DNA of 53,813 nt from Gammaproteobacteria bacterium (GTDB lineage Bacteria; Pseudomonadota; Gammaproteobacteria; Pseudomonadales; Azotimanducaceae), in contig JAPPND010000169.1 of the NCBI GenBank assembly GCA_028818795.1, positions 1 through 53,813 of the forward strand, in the 5' to 3' direction. Positions 24,430 through 33,242 of the stretch are shown here, piece after piece. Position numbers and translations under genes: made by a program. The notes under the pieces were generated by a model. That model was given only the letters and a program-made list of their open reading frames with translations. It did no database searches and was not told where the DNA came from. Each line of letters begins with the position of its first letter. Within the stretch, counting starts at the first letter, position 1.

Positions 24430-25482
24430 ATGAGACGAAAGTCAGTCGTTTGTCTTGGCAGCTCTGCGGTCGCCGTCCTTGGTGTGTTGGCCTTCGTGAC
24501 CGGTGTCGGCAGCGAACTGCCGAATCTGGCCGATCGTGCGGGCGGATTCCTGGCCGCGATGGACCCCCAACAACGAGAAGCCGGCACCTGGGCGTTCACC
24601 CACCGAGAACGGTTCGACATCCACTATGCCCCCATAGACCTAGAGGGCGTCCGCCATGGTGAGCTTTCGGACACGGCAAAGAAAGCCGGGGAGAATTTGC
24701 TCGCAGCGGTCCTGTCGGCGCGGGGACATGAGAAGACCGGGGCCATCCGGCATTTGGAACTCGACATCCGCGAACTCGAATCCGGCCGATCGGGTGTCGA
24801 GGAGTTCCGCGACCCCGAACGCTACTACTGGGCGGTCTTCGGCGAGCCAGTCGCCGACACAGCCTGGGGGTTTCGTTTCGAGGGCCACCACCTGTCGTTG
24901 AACGTCACAGCGATCCCTGGACAACCGGCGGCAACCCTGCCGTTGTTCCTCGGCGCACAACCACGCCTCGTCCCAGAGGGCATGCCCTCCGCCGGCGTCG
25001 CGGTACTCGGCGAGGAGGAGCGCCTCGCACGCGAGCTATACGAAAGCCTCGACGAGACCCAACGCGCAGCGGCGACGCTGCCCTACAAGCGCGGCCGCGG
25101 CCACATGCTCGGCCAGGTGTCGACGCTGCGCGACCCGGCATCGGTTGGTCTGCCACGCCGCGACATGAACGACGATCAACGCGAGTTGCTTGACGCCTTT
25201 CTGGCCGAGTTCGCCGGGCTCTGGAGCGCCGAGATCGAAGCCGCACGACTCGCGGAGATCGATGCCGCACGTGAAGACCTGCATTTCGCCTTCGTTGCCA
25301 GGGACGAGCCGCCGTTCTCCTTCTACGTGCGGGTGTCCGGGCCGGGTGTCCTGATCGAGATCGACAATACGGCTGGCGGCGATCACCTGCATGCTGCGTG
25401 GCACCGCCCGGGGGCGGATTTCGGCGAGGATTTACTGGCTGCGCACCTGGAACGTCACCACCGCGTTTTGGCGCTACGCTAG
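24430..25482 (+). CDS. DUF3500 protein, exported
   Basis: The 350-residue protein begins MRRKSVVCLGSSAVAVLGVL, a signal peptide or N-terminal anchor. The body has WGFRFEGHHLSLNVT, LFLGAQPRLVP and IEIDNTAGGDHLHAAWHRP, which are typical of DUF3500. The family has no established function; the conserved His/Asp residues suggest an enzyme. ATG 24430 is chosen because it opens the signal; the frame can be extended to 24388. It is divergent from the semialdehyde dehydrogenase gene. Confidence 0.8.
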   Translation: MRRKSVVCLGSSAVAVLGVLAFVTGVGSELPNLADRAGGFLAAMDPQQREAGTWAFTHRERFDIHYAPIDLEGVRHGELSDTAKKAGENLLAAVLSARGHEKTGAIRHLELDIRELESGRSGVEEFRDPERYYWAVFGEPVADTAWGFRFEGHHLSLNVTAIPGQPAATLPLFLGAQPRLVPEGMPSAGVAVLGEEERLARELYESLDETQRAAATLPYKRGRGHMLGQVSTLRDPASVGLPRRDMNDDQRELLDAFLAEFAGLWSAEIEAARLAEIDAAREDLHFAFVARDEPPFSFYVRVSGPGVLIEIDNTAGGDHLHAAWHRPGADFGEDLLAAHLERHHRVLALR

Positions 25483-25635
25483 GAGGCTGCACCGTACAAC
25501 TGGCTTGACCGGGAGCTCTACGTTCCGAGCGTTCATCTTCGCCCTTCGAACGTGAAAAGACATCGCTTGATGGCGCAGTTTGCGCAGGACCACACTCAGC
25601 AACTCACCGTATCGCCCTAACAGAAGGAGTTGGGA

Positions 25636-25902
25636 ATGTGGAAAGTAGCAAGGTTGTTTGGCATAGCGGTCGTCTTGTTCTTGTGCGCATCAGTCTCTGG
25701 GACCACGCTGATTGGTACCGGAACTGAGGTGACAGGTGATTCGACGCGCTTTTGGTCAGTAGTAAAGGGGTACACATCAGACGACTGTAGTGGTACATCA
25801 CACTATGACGCCGGTTCCGGACTGGCAATCTGCCAAATACCCGGGGTCGTGTCCTACGCGGGCTGGTGGGGTCTTGGCGGCTGTAGTCTCTGCAAGCCTT
25901 GA
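25636..25902 (+). CDS. Small secreted Cys-containing peptide
   Basis: The 88-residue ORF starts MWKVARLFGIAVVLFLCASV, a textbook Sec signal with probable cleavage before TTLIGTG. The mature part has four Cys (DDCSG, ICQIP, GCSLC) and is rich in Gly and aromatic residues (SYAGWWGLGGCSLCKP at the end). AGAAGGAG lies 6 nt before ATG 25636, so translation is likely. I know no matching family. The base composition looks lower in GC than the neighbours. It stands alone, with 153 bp of otherwise featureless sequence before it and 124 bp after it. Confidence 0.6.
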   Translation: MWKVARLFGIAVVLFLCASVSGTTLIGTGTEVTGDSTRFWSVVKGYTSDDCSGTSHYDAGSGLAICQIPGVVSYAGWWGLGGCSLCKP

Positions 25903-26026
25903 GGCCTACGTCGAACTGCTGCAACCCGTCGCTGGGCAAGGGAGGCTGGTCCCTGCCTTCCTAGTGACGGGTACGTTCGCCGACTGGCTGCCGTCATTCG
26001 TCCTATGACCACCACGGACGCGACGG

Positions 26027-29000
26027 TTACCGGCCGGGACTCGTGGGCGAAATCAACTCCCACCGCACGGCGTCGGCCACTGCGATATCGCCGGTGGTGG
26101 CGTCGGAGACCACAACGGTCACGGGACCGGCGGGAAGTTCGAACCTTCCTAGGTCGTTCCAGCCGTGCACGGCGGTACTTGCATTGAAACCCGCCGGTAT
26201 GCGCCGCTCGGCCGCCTCGATCTCCAGGTCGAGTGTTCCCAAGCGATCGGCGACTCGCCAAAACCGCGAAATCTCGGACCGGGTTCTCTTGCTCGCGGAC
26301 GATCCCGGCAGGTGGTAGGAGAGACGCCACGTCCCGGACGTCGGCAGTTCCGCGCGGAACGAGGCGCTGCCCTCCCCGGAGCCGGCGCGGATGCGCGTCA
26401 GCGTCCGCCGGTACTTCCCCCAGCTCGCCGTGTCGGCGTGTTCCTGACGTCGCCAACGGCGTGCGCCGGCGTCGCCCTGGTATTCCGTAACGGTCGTGCG
26501 ATCCACCTCGTCGCCACCGAAATCCATCCGAAGACTGGTCCGGGACGGCTGCACGACAGAGAAGCCTGGGTCCAGATCGTCGACGACGATGCCGAGGTCC
26601 GGCGGCATCCAGTCGCTCGGCCGAGCACCTTGGAACGGTTCGCCCGCGGCAAGGGTGTCGGAGTCGATCTCGGGTAGGGCCAGCAGCATGATGCGCCGGT
26701 TCTGCGACAGAAAGGTCTCGAGGCGTACTTCGCGGGGCGGCGACCGGGTCACGACGCCCAATTCCAGCGACGTGTTGCCAGGGACGTGGGAGAATCCGCC
26801 CCGCTCGAACGCCGCCAGGGCGCGTGCGTCCGATACCCGAAACGAGATTCCCGCGACACCTGGCACGTCCTCGTCGTTGCGTACGTGGACGGAGAGCTGG
26901 TATCGGGGCTGACCGCCACCGTCGTCGGCGAGACGTTCGATGCGAAGATCGGAAGCGAGGAAACCCGGCAAGGCCGACTGGCGCATGAAATGCTCGATGT
27001 AGGGGGACATGGCGGGGTCCGTGTCCGCCATCGCCGCCATCAAGTCTTCGAGTTCGAACGTGTCGCCGCCGTGGCGCGACCGCATCAACGCGAGGAACTC
27101 GGCGACCTTGTCCCGCCCCATGAGCACTTGGATGGCCGAGGCGATGAGGTCGCCCTTGTGGATCAGGATGTCGGCATGGTCCCGGGATGCCGTCGGGTCG
27201 AATCCGGTGAACGACAACTCGGCGCTACGGTCCTCCAGCTCCATCGGGAAGAACTGGTACCAGTTGAAGCTGAAGGTCGCCTCGCCGAGGAGCCGGTGCA
27301 TCACGCGTAGCGGCAACGGCGCGGGACCGAAGCCGGGTTGCAGCCAATGACCGGGCGCCACGGTCCGGGCACCGCGCCACCGCCATGCCGTCAGCGACTC
27401 GAGCAGGTAGTTCGCGGCGAGCGCACCCTCTCCCGATGCGCTGGTCAGGGAGGTCAGGAGGTTGCGCGCGCCGCGGGCCGTGACCCGGAGTCCGTGCGGA
27501 GCGCTCTCCGCGAAGCTGAGGTCCAACCCCAGGGCCACGTCGCTGGGGGCCGACCAACCCCGTGCGTTGTATCGCGTGGTAGGTAGGCCGTGTTCCGGCA
27601 ACATCTGCACGCCGGGCAACGACTGGACGGTGTCCATGAACCGACCGCCCCCGTAGCGCCTAAGCTGGGCCGGCACTTCGGCCAGGCTGTGGACGCGGTG
27701 GGGGTAGGGCAATCCGGGAATCATCGCCAGTCGGGTTCTGAGGTGCTCGAGAGTTCCTTCGAGATTCCCCTCGGCGGCGAAGTGCTCGACGCCGGCCAAG
27801 TGCATCGGATGGACCAGCAGCTCGTATTGGACGCCGTCGACCGTCAACGACCGGCGTTCGAACGGTGCCGTGATCAGCGGGAATTCGGCCAACGGCACGC
27901 TCGGTCGAAAGCGCAGCTCGGGAGAGTCCAACATGCGCCCCGGTCCTGCGGCGTGCCAACCGTCCGGCACCTTGACGACCAGGTCGATGCGGTGGAAATC
28001 GGGGGGATGAACCGCCGGATTGTCGTTGCCGAAATTCGCACCGGGCATCGGCAGCCAGCGAACCGCCGGCGTCAGCGCCACGTAGCGCCTATCGAAGATC
28101 GACGCCCGCTCGCCCTGCAGCACGAGAGGCATGCCGAGCAGCGTCTCGTCCAATGCCCACACCGAACTGTCGAGGTAGCCGAAGCGCGGGTCGGGTATGC
28201 CCTGGGCGCGTATCGACAACGTAGCCCGTGTCCCCGGTGGCAAGGCCTTGGTCGGGTGTATGGCGAGAATGCCCAAGCGATGCTCGAACGGGGTGTCCGA
28301 GCCGTTCAGTCGAACGGATTTCAACCGCATGGACGGGTTGAGGCTGAAGAGAAGGTCGGTCGCGACGCCTTCCCGAGTTACCCGGAAGTCGAGGTCGACC
28401 GCGATCATCACCTCACGTCCCGGATCGATGCCCACCGTTCCCGCGACACGCTCGAGGTTCGGCCTCGGCGATTGTTGAATCGCTCGGTGGGCGTCGGCCC
28501 AAGCAACGCGTTCCGCGCGTTCGCCATGGACATGCACGACCAACCCGGCGAAACCGGTGCCACTCGCCAGCAGGAACGCGGCTCCCCAAGCGACGTAGGG
28601 CAGGCGCGAGGCGGAGTCCCGACGAGGAAACAGCGCTGCGGCAATCGTCACCAACCCGACAGCAAGGACCAGCGACGCCAGACGCTGGGCAACCTCAACC
28701 AGCGAGGGCATGCGGGGGAGGATTTCCGAACCCGGCAATCCAAGGTTTGCGATACCGGAGACCGCTGGCAGCAGATACAGCGGCGTGTTGAACAACGCCC
28801 AGAACGCGCCGGAGAGCAAGGCCAGGGCAACCAGACACGCGACCAGCCGGTTTCCCAGCGCAGCGGCCAGGAACATCACCAACGCTCCCCAAGCGACTAG
28901 GGCTGGAGGCGCATCCAAGAACACGAAGGTTACGAGCGAAGCCGGCTCCGGCGTGACGCGGCTGTCGGAGATGCGGCTGCCGGACAGGTTCACGGCCTCG

Positions 29001-29377
29001 TCGAGCATCCCGATGCCCTGCAGCAGCAGCGCCCAGATGGCCAGCGGCAGCCAGGCGATGAACGCAATGCCCAGCAGTCGGCCGCCAAGCAGCACGACGT
29101 TTGGGATAGATCGAGCGTCGAGCACCTCTGCGATCCGTTCCCGTTCGTCCCGGGCGCGGATGTCGAAGGCCAGGAAGACGACGACGATGAGCAGCACCGA
29201 AAGCAACAGCATGCCGACGCCGGGCAGGGCGAACCGCGGGACACCGGATCCGCCGAGATAGAGGAACGATCCCCCGGCGACCACCAGGAAACCCAACAGC
29301 CAGGTTCGGCTCAAACGCCGCGCCCCTCGGAACTCCGCAGCCGCGACCGCGAGAAAACCAGCCCGGTGTGTCGTCAT
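26027..29377 (-). CDS. ABC-2 permease fused to an M1-like (probably inactive) peptidase domain
   Basis: The protein has 1116 residues. Residues 1 to about 300 hold several membrane helices of ABC-2 permease type (for example ALPGVGMLLLSVLLIVVVFL). The large soluble part resembles M1 aminopeptidases in layout: a beta domain with WLPMPGANFGNDNPAVHPPD, and a helical part at about 655-700. There the expected HExxH-x-W reads LESLTAW, so both zinc His are missing and only the Glu remains; an EATFSF segment follows where the family has the second Glu. The C-terminal 80 residues (GWNDLGRFELPAGPV) resemble a golvesin-like sugar-binding domain. No partner ABC ATPase is adjacent. The gene begins 12 bp after the MetR-like gene. 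Confidence 0.7.
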   Translation of the reverse strand: MTTHRAGFLAVAAAEFRGARRLSRTWLLGFLVVAGGSFLYLGGSGVPRFALPGVGMLLLSVLLIVVVFLAFDIRARDERERIAEVLDARSIPNVVLLGGRLLGIAFIAWLPLAIWALLLQGIGMLDEAVNLSGSRISDSRVTPEPASLVTFVFLDAPPALVAWGALVMFLAAALGNRLVACLVALALLSGAFWALFNTPLYLLPAVSGIANLGLPGSEILPRMPSLVEVAQRLASLVLAVGLVTIAAALFPRRDSASRLPYVAWGAAFLLASGTGFAGLVVHVHGERAERVAWADAHRAIQQSPRPNLERVAGTVGIDPGREVMIAVDLDFRVTREGVATDLLFSLNPSMRLKSVRLNGSDTPFEHRLGILAIHPTKALPPGTRATLSIRAQGIPDPRFGYLDSSVWALDETLLGMPLVLQGERASIFDRRYVALTPAVRWLPMPGANFGNDNPAVHPPDFHRIDLVVKVPDGWHAAGPGRMLDSPELRFRPSVPLAEFPLITAPFERRSLTVDGVQYELLVHPMHLAGVEHFAAEGNLEGTLEHLRTRLAMIPGLPYPHRVHSLAEVPAQLRRYGGGRFMDTVQSLPGVQMLPEHGLPTTRYNARGWSAPSDVALGLDLSFAESAPHGLRVTARGARNLLTSLTSASGEGALAANYLLESLTAWRWRGARTVAPGHWLQPGFGPAPLPLRVMHRLLGEATFSFNWYQFFPMELEDRSAELSFTGFDPTASRDHADILIHKGDLIASAIQVLMGRDKVAEFLALMRSRHGGDTFELEDLMAAMADTDPAMSPYIEHFMRQSALPGFLASDLRIERLADDGGGQPRYQLSVHVRNDEDVPGVAGISFRVSDARALAAFERGGFSHVPGNTSLELGVVTRSPPREVRLETFLSQNRRIMLLALPEIDSDTLAAGEPFQGARPSDWMPPDLGIVVDDLDPGFSVVQPSRTSLRMDFGGDEVDRTTVTEYQGDAGARRWRRQEHADTASWGKYRRTLTRIRAGSGEGSASFRAELPTSGTWRLSYHLPGSSASKRTRSEISRFWRVADRLGTLDLEIEAAERRIPAGFNASTAVHGWNDLGRFELPAGPVTVVVSDATTGDIAVADAVRWELISPTSPGR

Positions 29378-29389
29378 GGCCAATCCCTG

Positions 29390-30499
29390 TCAATGAACTT
29401 TCCTGTGATGCCGGCGACCGCCCGAGTGATCCAGATCAGTCCCGGCGGCGGGTCGTCGATGATCCGAACGACCTTGCGAAGCGCTCAGGCGGCGGGCCTC
29501 GTGGGGACGCACGATGTCACGTTGACTGTCACGGTCTGTCAAGGATCCCGGGCAGATCAAACCATGCAGTGAGAGAGGGCGCGGATCCTCAATTCCCAGC
29601 AACATTCCCGACAACATTTCCCTCGCGACCCGAACAAACCCGGCGACATGCGGAAGTCTCCGGCGATCAGGCTTCGCCGCGATGTAGAGATTGCACCACA
29701 TGCCGGTTTCCCCCAAGGGCCGCAACGCGACCTGCGCATCGCCCGCAAGTTCGTCGCGCATCCAGCGGGGCATACAGCAGACGCCCCGGCCCCGGGCGAC
29801 GAGATGAACCATGAGCGACGGCAGCTCGGTGGGTAGCAGGTGAGCGGGCTCGACGTCCGATGGTTCGAGGAAATCGGTGAACACATGCAGCCGCGAACGC
29901 CGAACGGGGTATGAGATCAACGTCTCGGTCGCGAGGTCCGCCGGCGAGAACCACTCCTGCGCGGCGCGCGGATGATCGGGCGCGCCACTGCGATCTGCAT
30001 CTCGACGGCGAACAGGGGTTCGTACACCAATGCGGGATCTTTGATCGGGGCCGTTTGTGAACACGACGTCGAGGTCGCCCCGCGCGAGGGCCGGAAGCGG
30101 ATCGAGGGTCGACGCCATGGGGACATCGACTGCCACGTTTGGCCAAGCCTGGTGATAACCCTCGAGCGCGGCAAGGAGCCACCGCGTCGGACCGTGGTGT
30201 TCGACGTTGACGAACAAGTGCTCGACAATGCCCTCGGACAGGCTGTCGACATCGACCAGGGCTCGGCGAACTTCGGGCAGCACGGTGTCCGCCAGGGCCA
30301 ACAGACGTGTGCCCGCCGGAGTGAACCGAACCGGGTGGGTCTTTCGAATGAACAGACGCCGGCCGACGAGGACTTCGAGATCCTTTAACTGGTGAGAGAC
30401 CGCCGAGGGCGTCAGGGAGACGCGTTCGGCGGCGTGACGCAGGCTCTCGGTGTCGCGCAACGCCGCCAGAGTACGCAAGTGCTGGATTTCCAAACGCAT
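29390..30499 (-). CDS. LysR-family regulator, MetR-like, with two compensating frameshifts
   Basis: The winged-helix start is MRLEIQHLRTLAALRDTESL, then TPSAVSHQLKDLEVLVGRRL, as in MetR. GGAGG lies 7 nt before ATG 30499. The effector domain matches MetR up to DVVFTNGP. From about 30053 to 29975 the family-like protein (KDPALVYEPLFAVEMQIAVA) is read in another frame, and after that the first frame again fits (DLATETLISYPV). So two opposite indels about 75-80 bp apart have replaced some 25 residues in the ligand-binding region. The last 50 or so residues after GMLLGIEDP are also not MetR-like. The DNA-binding half may still function; otherwise this is a young pseudogene. Confidence 0.65.
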   Translation of the reverse strand: MRLEIQHLRTLAALRDTESLRHAAERVSLTPSAVSHQLKDLEVLVGRRLFIRKTHPVRFTPAGTRLLALADTVLPEVRRALVDVDSLSEGIVEHLFVNVEHHGPTRWLLAALEGYHQAWPNVAVDVPMASTLDPLPALARGDLDVVFTNGPDQRSRIGVRTPVRRRDADRSGAPDHPRAAQEWFSPADLATETLISYPVRRSRLHVFTDFLEPSDVEPAHLLPTELPSLMVHLVARGRGVCCMPRWMRDELAGDAQVALRPLGETGMWCNLYIAAKPDRRRLPHVAGFVRVAREMLSGMLLGIEDPRPLSLHGLICPGSLTDRDSQRDIVRPHEARRLSASQGRSDHRRPAAGTDLDHSGGRRHHRKVH

Positions 30500-30679
30500 T
30501 CCAGTACCTCCGCCTATGGTTTGCCTCAGGTTCCGAACTATAGGCGAGCGCCGCAGGTGCTGTCTTTCCGGCTCTTTACTAACGTACAAATACGCATCCA
30601 CATGGCGCTTCGCCAGCGCGGTCAACTCAGCGCAGGAAACGAGGCTTAATACCCCGCACGGCCCGGGACGCCGCAGGTT

Positions 30680-31330
30680 CTACGTCGAACCGCTTGTCGA
30701 CAGGGTGTCGCTGCCGACCGGGTCGATCCCGGCCACGAGCGTCATTCGCACCAGGTGCGAGAAGCTGTCCGCGCCCATCTTCGTCATGACGTTCCGTCGG
30801 TACACCTCGATAGTGCGGGAGCTGATTCCGAGCTCGCGCGCAACGCGCTTGTTGGTCCTTCCCAGCACGAGCCGTTCGAGCACCTGCCGTTCCCGCGTGG
30901 TCAGCTCCCGCAGCCGGGTCCCGATCTCGGACCGCTCGCGTTCGTCGCGCCGGACGCTGCGGTCGACATCGATGGCCCGCCCCACGCTCTCCAGCAACTG
31001 CTCGCGGCTCACCGGCTTTTCGAGGAAATCAACCGCTCCCGCGCGCATCGCCTAAACCGCCATCGCGATGTCGCCGTGGCCGGTGAGAATGACGACCGGC
31101 AGGGTCTCGCCGCGGTCGTTCAGACGCCGCTGAACCTCCAGCCCGTCCGGCCCCGGCATCTTGACGTCCAGCAGGACGCACGCGCCGAGGCCGACGTCGT
31201 GGGATTCGAGAAAGTCAATTCCGGACTCGAACTGGGCCGTTCGATAGCCCGCCGTCTCGAGGAGCGCGTGCAGCGACGCGCGCACTGCATCGTCGTCGTC
31301 GACCAGGAAGATCAGTTCGCCAGCCGGCAC
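30680..31330 (-). pseudogene. fixJ: FixJ-like response regulator broken by an internal TAG
   Basis: The receiver domain (GTG 31330; FLVDDDDAVRASLHALLE, phospho-acceptor Asp in LLDVKMPGPDGLEV, VVILTGHGDIAMAV) runs into TAG at 31052-31054. The same frame continues at once with AMRAGAVDFLEKPVSREQLL and a LuxR-type helix-turn-helix (LTTRERQVLERLVLGRTNKRVA). Intact FixJ proteins have an ordinary residue at the TAG position, often Gln or Lys, so one base change would restore the gene. The adjacent FixL gene is also broken, which argues for real decay and against a reading error. Confidence 0.85.
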
Positions 31331-32084
31331 GTCTCCTCGACGACGGCATTGATGTCCTTCACGGAACGCTCGGTGTCGCCCCTGCCGGTGAACTCGCGCA
31401 GCAGCCGAATGACTGCACCCGCCCGCAGGGACTGCGTGACGGCCTGGTCCATGTACTCGCGGACCTTGGCGGGCATCTGCCGCTGCCCTGATCGATCAAC
31501 GCGGCGCTGGCTTCGACGAAGCCGACGACCGCGGACAGCGGCTGGGTGAGCTCGTGCGCCGGCGCGGAGCCCATTTCGCCGACGGCACTCGCCCGCGCGA
31601 CCTGCATCAGCTCCGACTGCAGCTCTTCGATGCGCGCGCGCGTTCGCAGCGTCTCGGTGAGGTTGTGAAGCGTACCGACGAAAAGTGTCGCTTCGGTATC
31701 GTCGCGCAGTTCGCCCACCGACAGGCGGAGTGGAACCGTCGCACCGTCCTTGCGCCGGCCCGTCACATCGCGGCCCTTTCCGATGACCCGCGCCTCGCCC
31801 GTCCGAAGATAGTTCCGGATGTACGTGTCGTGGTTCCGCCGGTCCCTCGGGGTCATGAGCAGGTTGACGTTGTTGCCGAGCACTTCGTCCGCGGAATACC
31901 CGAACAGCCGTTCGCAAGCGGCGTTGTAGAGCAGAACCGTCCCGGACGAATCGATTACGACGATGCCGTCGAGCGCGGCGTCGACGACCCGACGAAGCTT
32001 GTCCTCGCCGAGGATGAACGGTGATTCGGAGGCTTGCGTTGTCGGTAGGGGGTCTTCACCCTTACCGTCTGCCGCTGGAGCGGA
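31312..32084 (-). pseudogene. fixL: FixL-like heme-PAS histidine kinase, truncated and frameshifted
   Basis: A heme-PAS domain is plain: GIVVIDSSGTVLLYN, ERLFGYSADEVLGNNV, then RRNHDTYIRNYLRTG with the His that binds heme in FixL, and GRDVTGRRKDGATVPL. The dimerisation box follows with ASAVGEMGSAPAHELTQPL. Near 31480 the frame shifts; the continuation MPAKVREYMDQAV...VEETCRLAN is in another frame and ends at 31312, inside the start of fixJ. The whole ATPase domain is missing. No start codon remains before the TGA at 32085-32087. The gene is therefore inactive by at least three lesions. Confidence 0.85.
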
Positions 32085-32230
32085 TCACGTCCATTGGCGC
32101 ATTATGGTTGAGCGGAGTTGGCCGTCAATGGCCACTCGGCTCGTGGCGGGGTCCACCCATGCCGAGAAGGGCTGAACGCCGCGACCGCGCAGGATGAAGG
32201 ACCCTTCACGGCGCTCGCCGCGGCCCGTGT

Positions 32231-33151
32231 TCAGCCGCCGGCCAACGCCTGCAACAGAGCAGTCGTCCTGGCAAAAGATCCGCGGCTGTCGTCCCCGGCG
32301 GGATAGATGCTGGCGATGACTTCGGTGGCACCGGCATCGAAATAGGCCTGAAGCTCAGCGGTCACTTCGTCCTCGTTGCCGACCACGGCGATCTCGCCGG
32401 CCTGGTCGATGCCTTCGGCGTCGAGTTGGCGGCGGTAGTTCGGGAGTTGGCCGTACCCCGCGAAGATCTGCACTGCGCGGGCGGTGGCCTGCGCCTTGTC
32501 GTCGTGGACGCAAACGGGCAAGGCCGCGATGACGCTCGGCGATTCGCGCCCCGCGTCCGCTGCCGCCTTCGTGATTCTCGGTGCGGTGTGGTTGGCGATG
32601 GTGTTCTTGCCCACCATCCAGGTGACCGTGCCGTCGGCGACCTCGCCGGCGGCCTTGAGCATTAAGGGCGCCAAGGCGGAAACCACGACCCTGAAGGGCG
32701 ACGCGTCGGGGCAGGCGAAACCGGTACGCACCTGGTACGTCTCTCCCTGGAAGTCGACGCGGCCCTCGGTACCCAGTGCCTTCAATACGGTGACGTATTC
32801 GCGCATGTGGAGCGCGGGACGGTCGTAGGCGAGACCCAGGGCTTCGATGCCGGGTGCGTGGGACGGACCGACTCCGAGCACCAACCGACCGCCGCATAAC
32901 GCGTTCACGGTTGCCGCCTGTTGCGCCAATGCGCTGGGATGACGGGGATAGGACGGCACAACCGCCGTGCCCAGTTCGATACGGTTCGTCTGTTGCCCGG
33001 CGAGAGCCAACATCGTCAGAGCATCGAAGGTGCCCACTTGGGGTGTCCAGTAGCTCGAAAACCCCTGTTCCTCCTTCTCGACGACCTCGTCCACCAAGCT
33101 TGCCAGTGGTTTGCCTCGCCTGACGTTGCCGCCGTAGATGCCTATTCTCAT
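32231..33151 (-). CDS. LLM-class F420-dependent oxidoreductase (TIGR03564-like)
   Basis: The 306-residue protein starts MRIGIYGGNVRRGKPLASLV and has FSSYWTPQVGTFDALTMLA, ELGTAVVPSYPRHPSALAQQ and GRLVLGVGPSHAPGIEALGL, the pattern of a distinct F420-dependent luciferase-like subgroup. AAGGAG lies 5 nt before ATG 33151. It is a monocistronic gene, divergent from the thioredoxin/TPR gene. Its substrate is unknown, and it is only distantly related to the other LLM protein at 5770-6684. Confidence 0.85.
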   Translation of the reverse strand: MRIGIYGGNVRRGKPLASLVDEVVEKEEQGFSSYWTPQVGTFDALTMLALAGQQTNRIELGTAVVPSYPRHPSALAQQAATVNALCGGRLVLGVGPSHAPGIEALGLAYDRPALHMREYVTVLKALGTEGRVDFQGETYQVRTGFACPDASPFRVVVSALAPLMLKAAGEVADGTVTWMVGKNTIANHTAPRITKAAADAGRESPSVIAALPVCVHDDKAQATARAVQIFAGYGQLPNYRRQLDAEGIDQAGEIAVVGNEDEVTAELQAYFDAGATEVIASIYPAGDDSRGSFARTTALLQALAGG

Positions 33152-33242
33152 CGGTGCTCCTTGTCTGCCGGCGCCGCCGGGTGTTGCTCACTTCGCGAGG
33201 ATGATAGACGATCTTGGTCCGACACCTGCGTGAGGAGATCCG

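Noticed and set aside
27590-28900. 436-codon plus-strand frame opposite the ABC-2/M1 fusion
   Set aside because: Shadow frame with Arg/Gln-rich composition typical of antisense reading in high-GC DNA.
31312-31330. A short FixL without ATPase domain as a functional gene
   Set aside because: There is also a frameshift in the dimerisation region and no start codon, so a functional truncated kinase is unlikely.
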